A stretch of 24,920 bases of DNA from contig JAGOVR010000009.1 of NCBI GenBank assembly GCA_018060635.1, forward strand, positions 1 through 24,920. The letters are read 5' to 3'. Both the position numbers and the translations under genes were made by a program. This document shows positions 1 through 7,024 of this stretch, piece by piece (the first letter of the stretch is position 1; every line of letters begins with the position of its first letter). This DNA is from Bacteriovoracaceae bacterium. Lineage in GTDB: Bacteria; Bdellovibrionota; Bacteriovoracia; Bacteriovoracales; Bacteriovoracaceae. The notes beneath the pieces are model-generated. The model ran no database searches. It had not been told where the DNA came from and saw only the letters and a program-made list of their open reading frames with translations.

Positions 1-132
1 CCTTATGCCGTGGCACTTAAGCTCTCAGGGCAGGCACAAAAAGCAAAAAATATTTTAACTAAAATTGATACAAAAACGATAAGTGCCGAAGCATTACAAA
101 AAGCTTGGTCAGTTGTTGAGGAGAAAAAATGA
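1..132 (+). CDS. C-terminal end of an unidentified protein (5' end outside window)
   Basis: The first frame is open from base 1 to a TGA at 130-132 and encodes 43 residues rich in Ala, Lys and Gln, ending in AWSVVEEKK. The composition, with alanine and lysine repeated along predicted helices, would suit the last helices of a TPR-type protein, but no motif proves this. The stop overlaps the ATG of the next gene in an ATGA arrangement, so the two are almost certainly translated from one mRNA. The real coding nature is supported by that overlap and by the uninterrupted frame. Function not recognised. Confidence 0.6.
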   Translation, partial: PYAVALKLSGQAQKAKNILTKIDTKTISAEALQKAWSVVEEKK

Positions 133-386
133 AAAATAATAAAAAATATCTTTTTTTATTTTGGCTTTCTTTTTTCGCTCTAGCACAAGAGCAAAAAGTT
201 AAAGAAAAAAAAGTTATATACACCAATAAAAGTATTGATTTTGATGATCTTTTAGTAGAGGAAAATATGCCATCTCCGATGGATACAACCGCTGATTTCA
301 GAAGCTCTAAAAAATTTGAAAATAAGAGACCTTTTAGAAAAAACTTTAATCCAGAAATTAATAAAAATATTGAATCAATTCGTTAA
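129..386 (+). CDS. Small exported protein, possibly CglF-like (gliding motility)
   Basis: 85 residues. A signal peptide is evident: NNKK at the N-terminus, a hydrophobic stretch of about 12 residues, then a likely cut after ALA (residues 18-20). The mature part is short, charged and low in hydrophobicity, with a central KVIYTNKSIDFDDLLVEEN block (residues 28-46) and a C-terminal FRKNFNPEINKNIESI block. An acidic 'I-D-F-D-D' box followed by a basic region and a terminal 'NF.PE' box resembles, from memory, the adventurous gliding motility protein CglF of myxobacteria and Bdellovibrio; this is a resemblance, not a proven homology. It is translationally coupled (ATGA) to the preceding gene, and its stop codon overlaps the convergent gmhA stop. 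The start is fixed by that coupling. Confidence 0.65.
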   Translation: MKNNKKYLFLFWLSFFALAQEQKVKEKKVIYTNKSIDFDDLLVEENMPSPMDTTADFRSSKKFENKRPFRKNFNPEINKNIESIR

Positions 387-976
387 GATTTTGAATAATG
401 TTCGGGATAGAGTTCTCGTTCAATACCTTCGATAAAGGTATGAATGATCTTAATATGTATTTCTTGAATATGATCAGTCATAAGACTAGGCACAACCAAA
501 GCAAAATCCGCCATATCTTTTAACTCACCACCATCTTTTCCTGTAAGGGCCACAATGGACATTCCTTGTTTTTTAGCGGCAGTGCAGGCGAGCAAGACAT
601 TTTTAGAATGACCGCTCGTAGAGATGGCCAAGAAAACATCTCCTTTTTTTCCTAGAGATTCAATATAACGAGAGAATACATGGTCATAACCAAAATCATT
701 AGAGACACAAGTTAAGTGAGCAGGATCTCCCATGGCCATAGCGGCAATAGCGGGACGATCTTTACGAAAGCGACCTGTGAGTTCTTGCACAAAGTGCATA
801 GAATCACACATAGAGCCACCATTACCAGCACTTAATATTTTCCCCCCATTTTTCAGGGATTTTGCAAAACAAGCAATGCTTTGCTCAATTAAGAGAAAAT
901 TTTTAGAATCATTTATAAATTTATCCATGACATCACGAGCGATTTCAAAATGGTCATGGATAAATTTATGTGACAT
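383..976 (-). CDS. gmhA: Phosphoheptose isomerase GmhA
   Basis: 197 residues, close to the 192 of E. coli GmhA, and alignable along its length. It converts sedoheptulose 7-phosphate to D-glycero-D-manno-heptose 7-phosphate, the first step of ADP-heptose synthesis for the LPS inner core, as a cytoplasmic SIS-domain tetramer. Visible motifs: GNGGS at 51-55, HFVQELTGRF at 61-70 with the catalytic Glu at 65, STSG at 119-122, TGKDGG at 145-150, and QEIHIKIIH at 171-179, whose last His matches the E. coli catalytic His180. It lies 9 nt after trxA on the same strand, so co-transcription is likely; no good Shine-Dalgarno is visible before its ATG. DiaA, a SIS paralogue, is the main alternative but lacks this exact residue set. 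Presence of this gene implies heptose-containing LPS. Confidence 0.95.
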   Translation of the reverse strand: MSHKFIHDHFEIARDVMDKFINDSKNFLLIEQSIACFAKSLKNGGKILSAGNGGSMCDSMHFVQELTGRFRKDRPAIAAMAMGDPAHLTCVSNDFGYDHVFSRYIESLGKKGDVFLAISTSGHSKNVLLACTAAKKQGMSIVALTGKDGGELKDMADFALVVPSLMTDHIQEIHIKIIHTFIEGIERELYPEHYSKS

Positions 977-985
977 AAAAAAGTC

Positions 986-1312
986 TTAGTTTATAAGTTG
1001 GTTAAGGTTTCTTACAATTTCACCTTTAGGCTGATTTCCTACTAATGTAGCTTGGGCTTCTCCATTTTTGAAAAAAATTAGAGTGGGAATACCACGAATT
1101 CCATATTTTTGAGCAAGTTCTGGATTTTCATCTACATTGACTTTAACCACATGGGCCTTTCCATTTACATCACTGGCAATTTCTTCTAGGACAGGGGCAA
1201 GAGCTTTGCACGGTCCACACCATTCGGCCCAAAAGTCTACAACAACAGGTTGTCCTGACTTAAGAACAAGTTGTTCAAAATTAGAGTTATCGCCTTTTAC
1301 TGCATTTCCCAT
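986..1312 (-). CDS. trxA: Thioredoxin
   Basis: 108 residues, the standard length of thioredoxin 1. The redox motif WCGPC is at 31-35, preceded by VDFWAE, with the conserved cis-proline loop GIPT near residue 75 and the buried Asp at 26. It is a cytoplasmic dithiol reductant for ribonucleotide reductase, methionine sulfoxide reductase and similar partners. There is no signal peptide, so a periplasmic role is unlikely. An AAGGA ribosome site lies about 7 nt before the ATG. It is the first gene of a trxA-gmhA pair and is divergent from the RDD/polA unit, with a 157-nt gap to the preferred RDD start. Confidence 0.96.
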   Translation of the reverse strand: MGNAVKGDNSNFEQLVLKSGQPVVVDFWAEWCGPCKALAPVLEEIASDVNGKAHVVKVNVDENPELAQKYGIRGIPTLIFFKNGEAQATLVGNQPKGEIVRNLNQLIN

Positions 1313-1369
1313 AGCAAATCCTTTTTAAAGTAGAAAATTGAGGTATTTCTGAGCTTACTGATTCATCCC

Positions 1370-1398
1370 ATTATATGTCAATTGAGAGGATTTTAGAA
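1370..1398 (-). promoter_or_regulatory. Candidate sigma70 promoter for trxA-gmhA
   Basis: On the minus strand a perfect TATAAT lies at 1370-1375, about 57 nt upstream of the trxA ATG. The hexamer at the -35 position (1393-1398, TTCTAA) is a poor match with 17-nt spacing. The -10 quality makes a promoter plausible; the weak -35 keeps confidence low. Confidence 0.35.
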
Positions 1399-1408
1399 TA
1401 AATAAAAT
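1382..1408 (+). promoter_or_regulatory. Candidate sigma70 promoter for RDD-polA
   Basis: TTGAGA at 1382-1387 and TAAAAT at 1403-1408 each match five of six consensus bases, but the spacer is only 15 nt. The predicted start near 1415 would allow translation from the ATG at 1470. It overlaps the trxA promoter candidate on the opposite strand. Confidence 0.25.
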
Positions 1409-1469
1409 TGCAACGCATTACTTAAAATACCTTTTGAATAATGGTAACTTAGGGATAGAATTTGAACCT

Positions 1470-1958
1470 ATGGATAAAAGTTCAAAAAAATATTTACTGG
1501 GGTCAGGAACGAAGGCAGGTCAGTTTTCGAGGCTTATGGCCAAAGGTATAGACCTCTTTTTTTTAGTGCTTTTGAGTATGTTCTTTTATCCTTTTGGTTT
1601 TATCTTAGGGTTATTTTATTTTTCTTTTGCCGATTCTTTGCAGAATGGTCAGTCTATTGGTAAAAAATTTATTGGTTTTTCCGTAGTCTCTTTAGAAGAT
1701 GGGAGTCCTTGTTCTTCCAAACAATCTGTTATTAGAAATTTAACTCTTGTTATTCCTTTAGTTTTTATGATTATTCCTATTTGGGGTTGGGTTTTATCTC
1801 TCATGTTAGGAGTTCCTCTTTTTATTTTGGAAACGTATCTTTGTTTCAAACTAGATTCAGGCCATCGTTTAGGAGATGTTATGGCGGATACCACAGTCGT
1901 GGTGGTGACTCCAGATGCTCAGAAAGTAAATGTAAAAAATTCCACTGGCTTAAGTTAA
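1470..1958 (+). CDS. RDD family integral membrane protein
   Basis: 162 residues from the ATG at 1470; the frame can be extended to a TTG at 1434 (174 residues), but neither start has a well-placed Shine-Dalgarno, so ATG is preferred. The RDD signature is clear: FSRLMAKGID near the N-terminus (Arg and Asp of the first helix) and HRLGDVMADT near the C-terminus, flanking three to four hydrophobic segments, including one running through LVLLSMFFYPFGFILG and a pair around LTLVIPLVFMIIPIW and LMLGVPLFILETYL. RDD proteins are inner-membrane proteins; some are reported to act in ion exchange, most are uncharacterised. The gene ends 1 nt before polA, so the two are co-translated. Confidence 0.85.
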   Translation: MDKSSKKYLLGSGTKAGQFSRLMAKGIDLFFLVLLSMFFYPFGFILGLFYFSFADSLQNGQSIGKKFIGFSVVSLEDGSPCSSKQSVIRNLTLVIPLVFMIIPIWGWVLSLMLGVPLFILETYLCFKLDSGHRLGDVMADTTVVVVTPDAQKVNVKNSTGLS

Positions 1959-1959
1959 A

Positions 1960-4572
1960 ATGGATTTAAATCTTCAAAGTCCTTTACCTAAAAAGCTCAT
2001 GATTGTGGATATTATGAGTTTTATCTTTCGTGCTTTTTATGCCGTTCCTCCTCTCAGTGCGCCTGATGGGACTCCTGTCAATGCTTTGCATGGAGTGCTT
2101 TCCATGTTGATGAAGCTTATGTCTAAACATCGTCCTACTCATTTTTTTATAGCAAAAGATTCTAGAGATGCTTCTTTTAGAGAAGCACTATATCCAGCCT
2201 ATAAGGCCAATAGAGATGCTCCTCCAGAGGATTTAATTCCTCAATTTGATTTGGTTCATAAGCTTATTGAAACCATGGGTATCAAGTCTATTGTAGAGTC
2301 AGGCTTTGAAGCAGACGATGTGATTGGCTCTGTCGTCACACAATGGAAAAATGATTTTGATGAAATTTTGATAGCTACCAGTGATAAAGATATTATGCAA
2401 TTTGTAAATGAGCAGGTGAAGCTACTCGATACCATGAAAGATAAAATTTATGGGCCTCAAGAAGTAAAAGAAAAAATGGGAGTAGCCCCTCATCAAATAG
2501 TTGATTATCTTTCTTTGGTGGGTGATGCTTCGGATAATATCCCTGGAGTGAAAGGCATTGGGCCTAAAGGAGCTATCAAGCTATTGGAAGAATATGGTAG
2601 CTTAGAAGAGTGTTTAAAAAACAAAGAAAAAGTAACCAATAAAAGAGTTAAAGAAGCTCTGATTCAATACGAACAAGAAGCGATTATTTCTAAAAAGCTA
2701 GCGACGATTGTCCAAGATGTAAAACTCCATGTTACTTCTGCTCAAACTCTGTTTAAGTTTAAGCTAGGTAAAGAGTTGGTAGATTTTTTAGAGCCATTAG
2801 GATTTGCCTCTACTCTTAATAAAATAAAAAATTTAGAAGCACAGGAATCTTATGCTTTGGCACAAGAAGAGGAGACCAATACTCCTTTGCAACTGCAGAG
2901 TTTTGATTATACTGTCTCGTTAGATCAGGAAGCTTTTAACGAAAAAGTAAAGAACAAGAAAGATGTTTGTTTTTTTCTACTGGCAGTAGAGGATAAGATT
3001 TCTCATATTGCTTTATGTTTAGAGGCAAGTGAAATTTTTCTATTTCCTTTAGAGAAATTAACAGAGATATATCAGGTGATTGTAGATAAAGAATTACAAG
3101 GAAGTCAGCTTAAAGATCTCTTTCATCTTTTATTACAAAAAAATCTTTCTCTGCCTAAAAATTTTTTTGATGCGACCTTAGCTCATTATCATATTTTTGC
3201 TGATCGTAAGCATGATGTAGAAACGATGAGTTTAGATTTTTTAGGAAAAAAATCACAAAAGATAGAAGAAAATGTTATCGCTCTTTTTCATCTTATTCCT
3301 ATGCTCAAAGATAAATTGCAAAAAGAAGATCTGCAAAAAGCTTATAGTCATATTGATCTTCCTTTGATTCCAGTTCTGACCAAAATGGAAGCTTATGGCG
3401 TTACCTTGAACGCACCTTATTTGGAAGGATTAGAAACAGAATTTGAAACAGAAACAAAAGAGATCGAAGAGAAAATGATTAGGCATCATCATCTAGAAAA
3501 TGATTTCAATTTGCGCTCTCCTAAACAAGTAGCGGTGTTACTTTTTGAAAAACTAGGGCTTCCAGCACTGCGCAAAACTAAAACAGGATTTTCCACTGAT
3601 TCGGCAGTGTTAGAAGAGTTAGCGCAGATGCAGATGAGTGATGTTCCTAGTCTTATTTTACGCTTCAGAGAATTAGATAAATTACTTTCAACTTATGTGA
3701 AAGTTTTACCTAAGCTTATGCATCCTGAAACTAAAAAAATTCATACCACTTTTAATCTCACCACCGCCGCCACAGGGAGATTGTCATCCGATCATCCTAA
3801 CTTACAAAATATCCCTATTAAAACAGAAGATGGACGCAAACTACGTAGAGCATTTATAGCAAGTCATGGGCGTCTTTTGTTATCGGCAGATTATTCTCAA
3901 GTAGAGCTTCGACTTCTTGCTCATTTTTCTCAGGATCCTACCATGTTGAAAGCTTTTGCGCAGGATCAAGATATTCATACACAAACAGCCGCAGAAGTTT
4001 TTGCGATTCCTCTCGACCTTGTTACACCCAGTGAGCGTTCTAAAGCCAAGGCTATTAACTTTGGTCTGATGTACGGTCAGTCTTCTTTTGGACTTTCACA
4101 AATGCTCAAAATTGGTAGACGTGAGGCCCAAGATTATATTGATATGTATTTTAATCGTTTTTCTCATGTAAAAGAATTCTTAGACTCTCTGATTAAAATT
4201 TGTGAAGAAAAAGGCTATGCTGAAACTCTATTTGGTAGAAAAAGGTTATTACCTGATATTCATTCTCACAACAGGCAAGTTAAGCAAATGGCAGAACGGA
4301 TGGCCATTAATAGCCCTATTCAAGGAACAGCCGCTGATATTATTAAAATTGCTATGCTCACGATAGATAAAAAAATTCAAACAGAAAATTTGCAAAGTCG
4401 TATGATATTACAGGTTCATGATGAGCTTATTTTTGATGTGGTGGAATCAGAACTAGATCTTCTTAAAAAAATAGTCAGGCAAGAAATGATGCAGGCGGCT
4501 TCTCTCAGTGTTCCGCTTAAAGTAGATATGGGAGTAGGGGTAAACTGGAAAGATTTGAAAGATATCTCCTAG
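1960..4572 (+). CDS. polA: DNA polymerase I
   Basis: 870 residues. The protein fills repair and Okazaki gaps and removes RNA primers. Domains in order: 5'-3' flap exonuclease (about 15-290) with FEADDVIGS and the GDASDNIPGVKGIG loop starting at residue 188; a 3'-5' exonuclease-like middle (about 300-470); and the family A polymerase (about 480-870). Polymerase motifs are intact: ATGRLSS and NLQNIP, motif A SADYSQVELR with Asp644, motif B RSKAKAINFGLMYGQS, and motif C QVHDEL with Asp821. The middle domain lacks the FDTET-type metal-binding motif (KDVCFFLLAVED stands in its place), so proofreading is probably lost, as in Taq or Bst polymerase. The gene begins 1 nt after the RDD gene; no terminator is visible downstream. 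Confidence 0.97.
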   Translation: MDLNLQSPLPKKLMIVDIMSFIFRAFYAVPPLSAPDGTPVNALHGVLSMLMKLMSKHRPTHFFIAKDSRDASFREALYPAYKANRDAPPEDLIPQFDLVHKLIETMGIKSIVESGFEADDVIGSVVTQWKNDFDEILIATSDKDIMQFVNEQVKLLDTMKDKIYGPQEVKEKMGVAPHQIVDYLSLVGDASDNIPGVKGIGPKGAIKLLEEYGSLEECLKNKEKVTNKRVKEALIQYEQEAIISKKLATIVQDVKLHVTSAQTLFKFKLGKELVDFLEPLGFASTLNKIKNLEAQESYALAQEEETNTPLQLQSFDYTVSLDQEAFNEKVKNKKDVCFFLLAVEDKISHIALCLEASEIFLFPLEKLTEIYQVIVDKELQGSQLKDLFHLLLQKNLSLPKNFFDATLAHYHIFADRKHDVETMSLDFLGKKSQKIEENVIALFHLIPMLKDKLQKEDLQKAYSHIDLPLIPVLTKMEAYGVTLNAPYLEGLETEFETETKEIEEKMIRHHHLENDFNLRSPKQVAVLLFEKLGLPALRKTKTGFSTDSAVLEELAQMQMSDVPSLILRFRELDKLLSTYVKVLPKLMHPETKKIHTTFNLTTAATGRLSSDHPNLQNIPIKTEDGRKLRRAFIASHGRLLLSADYSQVELRLLAHFSQDPTMLKAFAQDQDIHTQTAAEVFAIPLDLVTPSERSKAKAINFGLMYGQSSFGLSQMLKIGRREAQDYIDMYFNRFSHVKEFLDSLIKICEEKGYAETLFGRKRLLPDIHSHNRQVKQMAERMAINSPIQGTAADIIKIAMLTIDKKIQTENLQSRMILQVHDELIFDVVESELDLLKKIVRQEMMQAASLSVPLKVDMGVGVNWKDLKDIS

Positions 4573-4627
4573 TGCATTTATTTATTTTATCTTTAAAAAA
4601 CTCATGATAGCTTCCTTCTTTAATTTG

Positions 4628-4632
4628 GGAGG
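4628..4632 (+). promoter_or_regulatory. Shine-Dalgarno deciding a GTG start
   Basis: GGAGG within a GGGAGGG run sits 4 nt before GTG at 4637. The upstream in-frame ATG at 4604 has no such site, so the GTG start is preferred for the exported protein. Confidence 0.5.
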
Positions 4633-4636
4633 GATT

Positions 4637-5605
4637 GTGTTTTTTAGAAAAATATTTTTTATATTATCTCTTTGTTTTATTTTTTTAAATCAAGTACTAG
4701 CTCAAGATTTCTCTTTCTTACAGGAACTTAAAAAAAATTCTACTATTAAGAAAGAAGTTGATGAGAAGGCTTTAACACAAGATTTGAAAGACATTTTAGC
4801 TCCTCAATTTAAAGAGTTTTTCTCAGACCTTTACCTTAAGATAAATATAAAAAGTAGAATCAAAAAATTAGATATAGATTTAAATCAGATCCTTTCAAAA
4901 CATGGAATAGAGCTTCATCCTTATTTGCAGGCAATCATTGTGGAGTCTTTTTTTCAAGAAAATCATGTTCCTTTAGAGCTTATTATGACCAAAGATGCTC
5001 AGATTTTTTTAAAATTCGAAGAAACATTTTGGACTCCAGATGGATTTGTAGTGGGTTATGGTTGGAGTGATGAGATGAATACGATAACCTCGGGCGATTT
5101 ATTGCTACTTTACCAACTAAAGAGAGCTCGTTTTAGTTTTGATATTTCAATACAGCATAAAAAAAATATTATATCTAAAATTAAGTCGCAAGAATCTATA
5201 TTTTTAAAAAAAATAGCGAGAAAAATAGTAAATCCTAATCTACTTCCAACAGACTTTGTTTTTTTTATCCAAGATATAGAAATGAGAGAGGTTGATTTCT
5301 TACCAATGCTTTTGCAAGAAGTAGAAAATAATTACCAGCAGGTGAGTGAAAGTCACGCTAATTTTTTAGCTCTTTATCTTGAATATCATTTTCTGTACGC
5401 CACTTCTCATTTTTTGTTATTAGAGGAAACTTTGCTTAAGTATCAAAGGATTATAGAACATTTAATTTTTTGGGATAAGAAAAATGAGAATCTTAAGCAA
5501 ACTCAAGAATCTCTTATGAGCTTAATAGAATTTTCGATGTATACTCCAAGAATAACAAGCATTGATTGCCTAACGGCTTCGCTTTCTCCTGCTACCAGTA
5601 ATTAA
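4637..5605 (+). CDS. Exported protein of unknown function
   Basis: 322 residues from a GTG at 4637, chosen because GGAGG (4628-4632) lies 4 nt ahead and the product then begins with a textbook signal peptide: FFRK, a hydrophobic core (IFFILSLCFIFL), and a cut after VLA before QDFSF. An ATG at 4604 in the same frame would add 11 residues but has no ribosome site. The mature part is largely alpha-helical in composition, with many Leu/Ile/Lys/Glu, an aromatic segment FWTPDGFVVGYGWSDEM near the middle that may form a strand pair, and no cysteine until a single one close to the C-terminus. No family recognised. It follows polA by 64 nt, and its stop shares TTAA with the convergent gene. Confidence 0.7.
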   Translation: MFFRKIFFILSLCFIFLNQVLAQDFSFLQELKKNSTIKKEVDEKALTQDLKDILAPQFKEFFSDLYLKINIKSRIKKLDIDLNQILSKHGIELHPYLQAIIVESFFQENHVPLELIMTKDAQIFLKFEETFWTPDGFVVGYGWSDEMNTITSGDLLLLYQLKRARFSFDISIQHKKNIISKIKSQESIFLKKIARKIVNPNLLPTDFVFFIQDIEMREVDFLPMLLQEVENNYQQVSESHANFLALYLEYHFLYATSHFLLLEETLLKYQRIIEHLIFWDKKNENLKQTQESLMSLIEFSMYTPRITSIDCLTASLSPATSN

Positions 5606-6888
5606 GTTTCACCCATCATATGAGCACACATATTTTGGATAGCAGAAATATCCAAAGGGAGTCCTCGTTCTATGCGAATAGGATTATTTTCTGGATTCGG
5701 AGGGATTAACTTAATGAGAAGCCCTGGATTACTTTCTCCTAAATTTTGAATAAAAGAACTCTGAACGGTCTGGAAAAGATCTGTGATGGTCGTGAACTTT
5801 TCTAAGAGTTTAATTTCATCTTGCATTTTAGAAAGCGGAGTCATTGCTTTAAGTTTTATTTTTTTGACAGGCTCTTCAATAATTTTATCAAAAACAGCTA
5901 AAACTTTTTCATGAGTTTCAGGGTCAACTTTAATCCTTACTATTTTTGTCATAACTTTTTTATCTTGAGCGAAGAAGTCTTCGAAATATTTTATTTTTTC
6001 TGTATTTGCAAACCAAAGTTCTGCTTGTTTTAAAATATCCTCTGTGGAGCTTTCAGGATTTAAAAGGGGATCTCCTAATAAAGCACTAAGCAGACTTATC
6101 CTATATTTTAAAAAAGATAAGTGAATTTCCCTTTGTTCAGTTTCTCTTCGCTCAAAACTTCTAAACATATCATAACGTTCTCTGCTAAAAAAAGTTTGAA
6201 GCTCCGTTTGAATCTTGGTTTTTTTATCTTCATCAGACAGATTGGTATCTTGAAGACTTGTCATAATTTGAGAGCAAACAAAGGTATCTAAGTATAAGCA
6301 TTGAAAATCAGTAGAGGCGCCGTAATCAGGATTTGGATCTTTTTTATTAATAATTTTAGGGTTTATAATACCACGATGTTTTAAATATCCCGTTGTTAGA
6401 TTACAAACAAGGGACTTTTTAATCTGAGCATTTTCCTTAACAGCATAGTGAAAAAATCCTGAGCCAAGAGGATTTTTATTTTTACTTCCTGCTATGTTTT
6501 GAGATGTGATGAGTAGAGGATCAGTATCTAGAGCATAAGTTTGTTTTAGATACATATCAAAATGAGACTCTTGAAAAAATATTTCGCTAGGGCAAATATT
6601 TTTCCCTGCAGTTGATTGTTTTGTATAATCTCCTTGTTGCCATGGATAATAAAAACAAGGCTCACAACTAATCCAATCAGGTTTAAGTTTCATATTTATT
6701 TTACTTGCGATTCCCTCTTCACAGGCATTAGCAGAGACATTTTTTCCTCGTGGAACATCAAAGACAATTCCTGTAGACGTGTTGAGGGGTTTATTAAAAA
6801 GACCGTAATAATACCGATCATCATCAGTGAAGTTCTGCGCTTGCGCGCCAAAAGAAATAGCGAGTAAAAAGAAAAATAAAGTCTTCAT
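5602..6888 (-). CDS. Cysteine-containing exported protein of unknown function
   Basis: 428 residues from the ATG at 6888, which yields MKTLFFFLLAISFGAQA as a typical signal peptide cut before QNF. An upstream in-frame ATG at 6912 adds eight residues (NLIRYDF) and lies inside a TATAAT, which argues against it. The N-terminal half of the mature protein holds seven cysteines, including a CEPC pair, with one more near the C-terminus, suggesting disulfides in the periplasm. The C-terminal half is charged and helical, with coiled-coil-like stretches (about residues 225-280 and 330-385). No enzyme motif or known family recognised. It lies 136 nt after the dipeptidase gene on the same strand and converges on the preceding exported protein gene. 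Confidence 0.75.
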   Translation of the reverse strand: MKTLFFFLLAISFGAQAQNFTDDDRYYYGLFNKPLNTSTGIVFDVPRGKNVSANACEEGIASKINMKLKPDWISCEPCFYYPWQQGDYTKQSTAGKNICPSEIFFQESHFDMYLKQTYALDTDPLLITSQNIAGSKNKNPLGSGFFHYAVKENAQIKKSLVCNLTTGYLKHRGIINPKIINKKDPNPDYGASTDFQCLYLDTFVCSQIMTSLQDTNLSDEDKKTKIQTELQTFFSRERYDMFRSFERRETEQREIHLSFLKYRISLLSALLGDPLLNPESSTEDILKQAELWFANTEKIKYFEDFFAQDKKVMTKIVRIKVDPETHEKVLAVFDKIIEEPVKKIKLKAMTPLSKMQDEIKLLEKFTTITDLFQTVQSSFIQNLGESNPGLLIKLIPPNPENNPIRIERGLPLDISAIQNMCAHMMGET

Positions 6889-6910
6889 AAAATCATATCG
6901 GATTAAGTTC

Positions 6911-6916
6911 ATTATA
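6911..6916 (-). promoter_or_regulatory. Possible -10 element overlapping an alternative start codon
   Basis: A perfect TATAAT on the minus strand includes the first two bases of the ATG at 6912. If used, transcription would begin near 6904, so only the ATG at 6888 could be translated. No convincing -35 is present 16-18 nt upstream, so this is weak evidence. Confidence 0.25.
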
Positions 6917-7024
6917 CAGTGAATATAGCCCTTTTTTGAGGCAAGAACTACCTAGTTGTAAGCCTCTCTCTAACTGATGAATAGTAGAAGAGAAGCTCTA
7001 AGAAAATGATTCTCTGTCGAATAA

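Noticed and set aside
732..989. Plus-strand open frame opposite gmhA
   Set aside because: Antisense shadow of a well-conserved gene with no ribosome site or family features.
1434..1469. TTG start for the RDD protein
   Set aside because: No ribosome site precedes it and an ATG follows 12 codons later; the extra residues do not belong to the RDD core.
6989..7015. AGAGAA / TTCTCT inverted repeat after the dipeptidase gene as a terminator
   Set aside because: Only six pairs around a 15-base loop, mostly A-T, with no T-run after it; not a convincing terminator.
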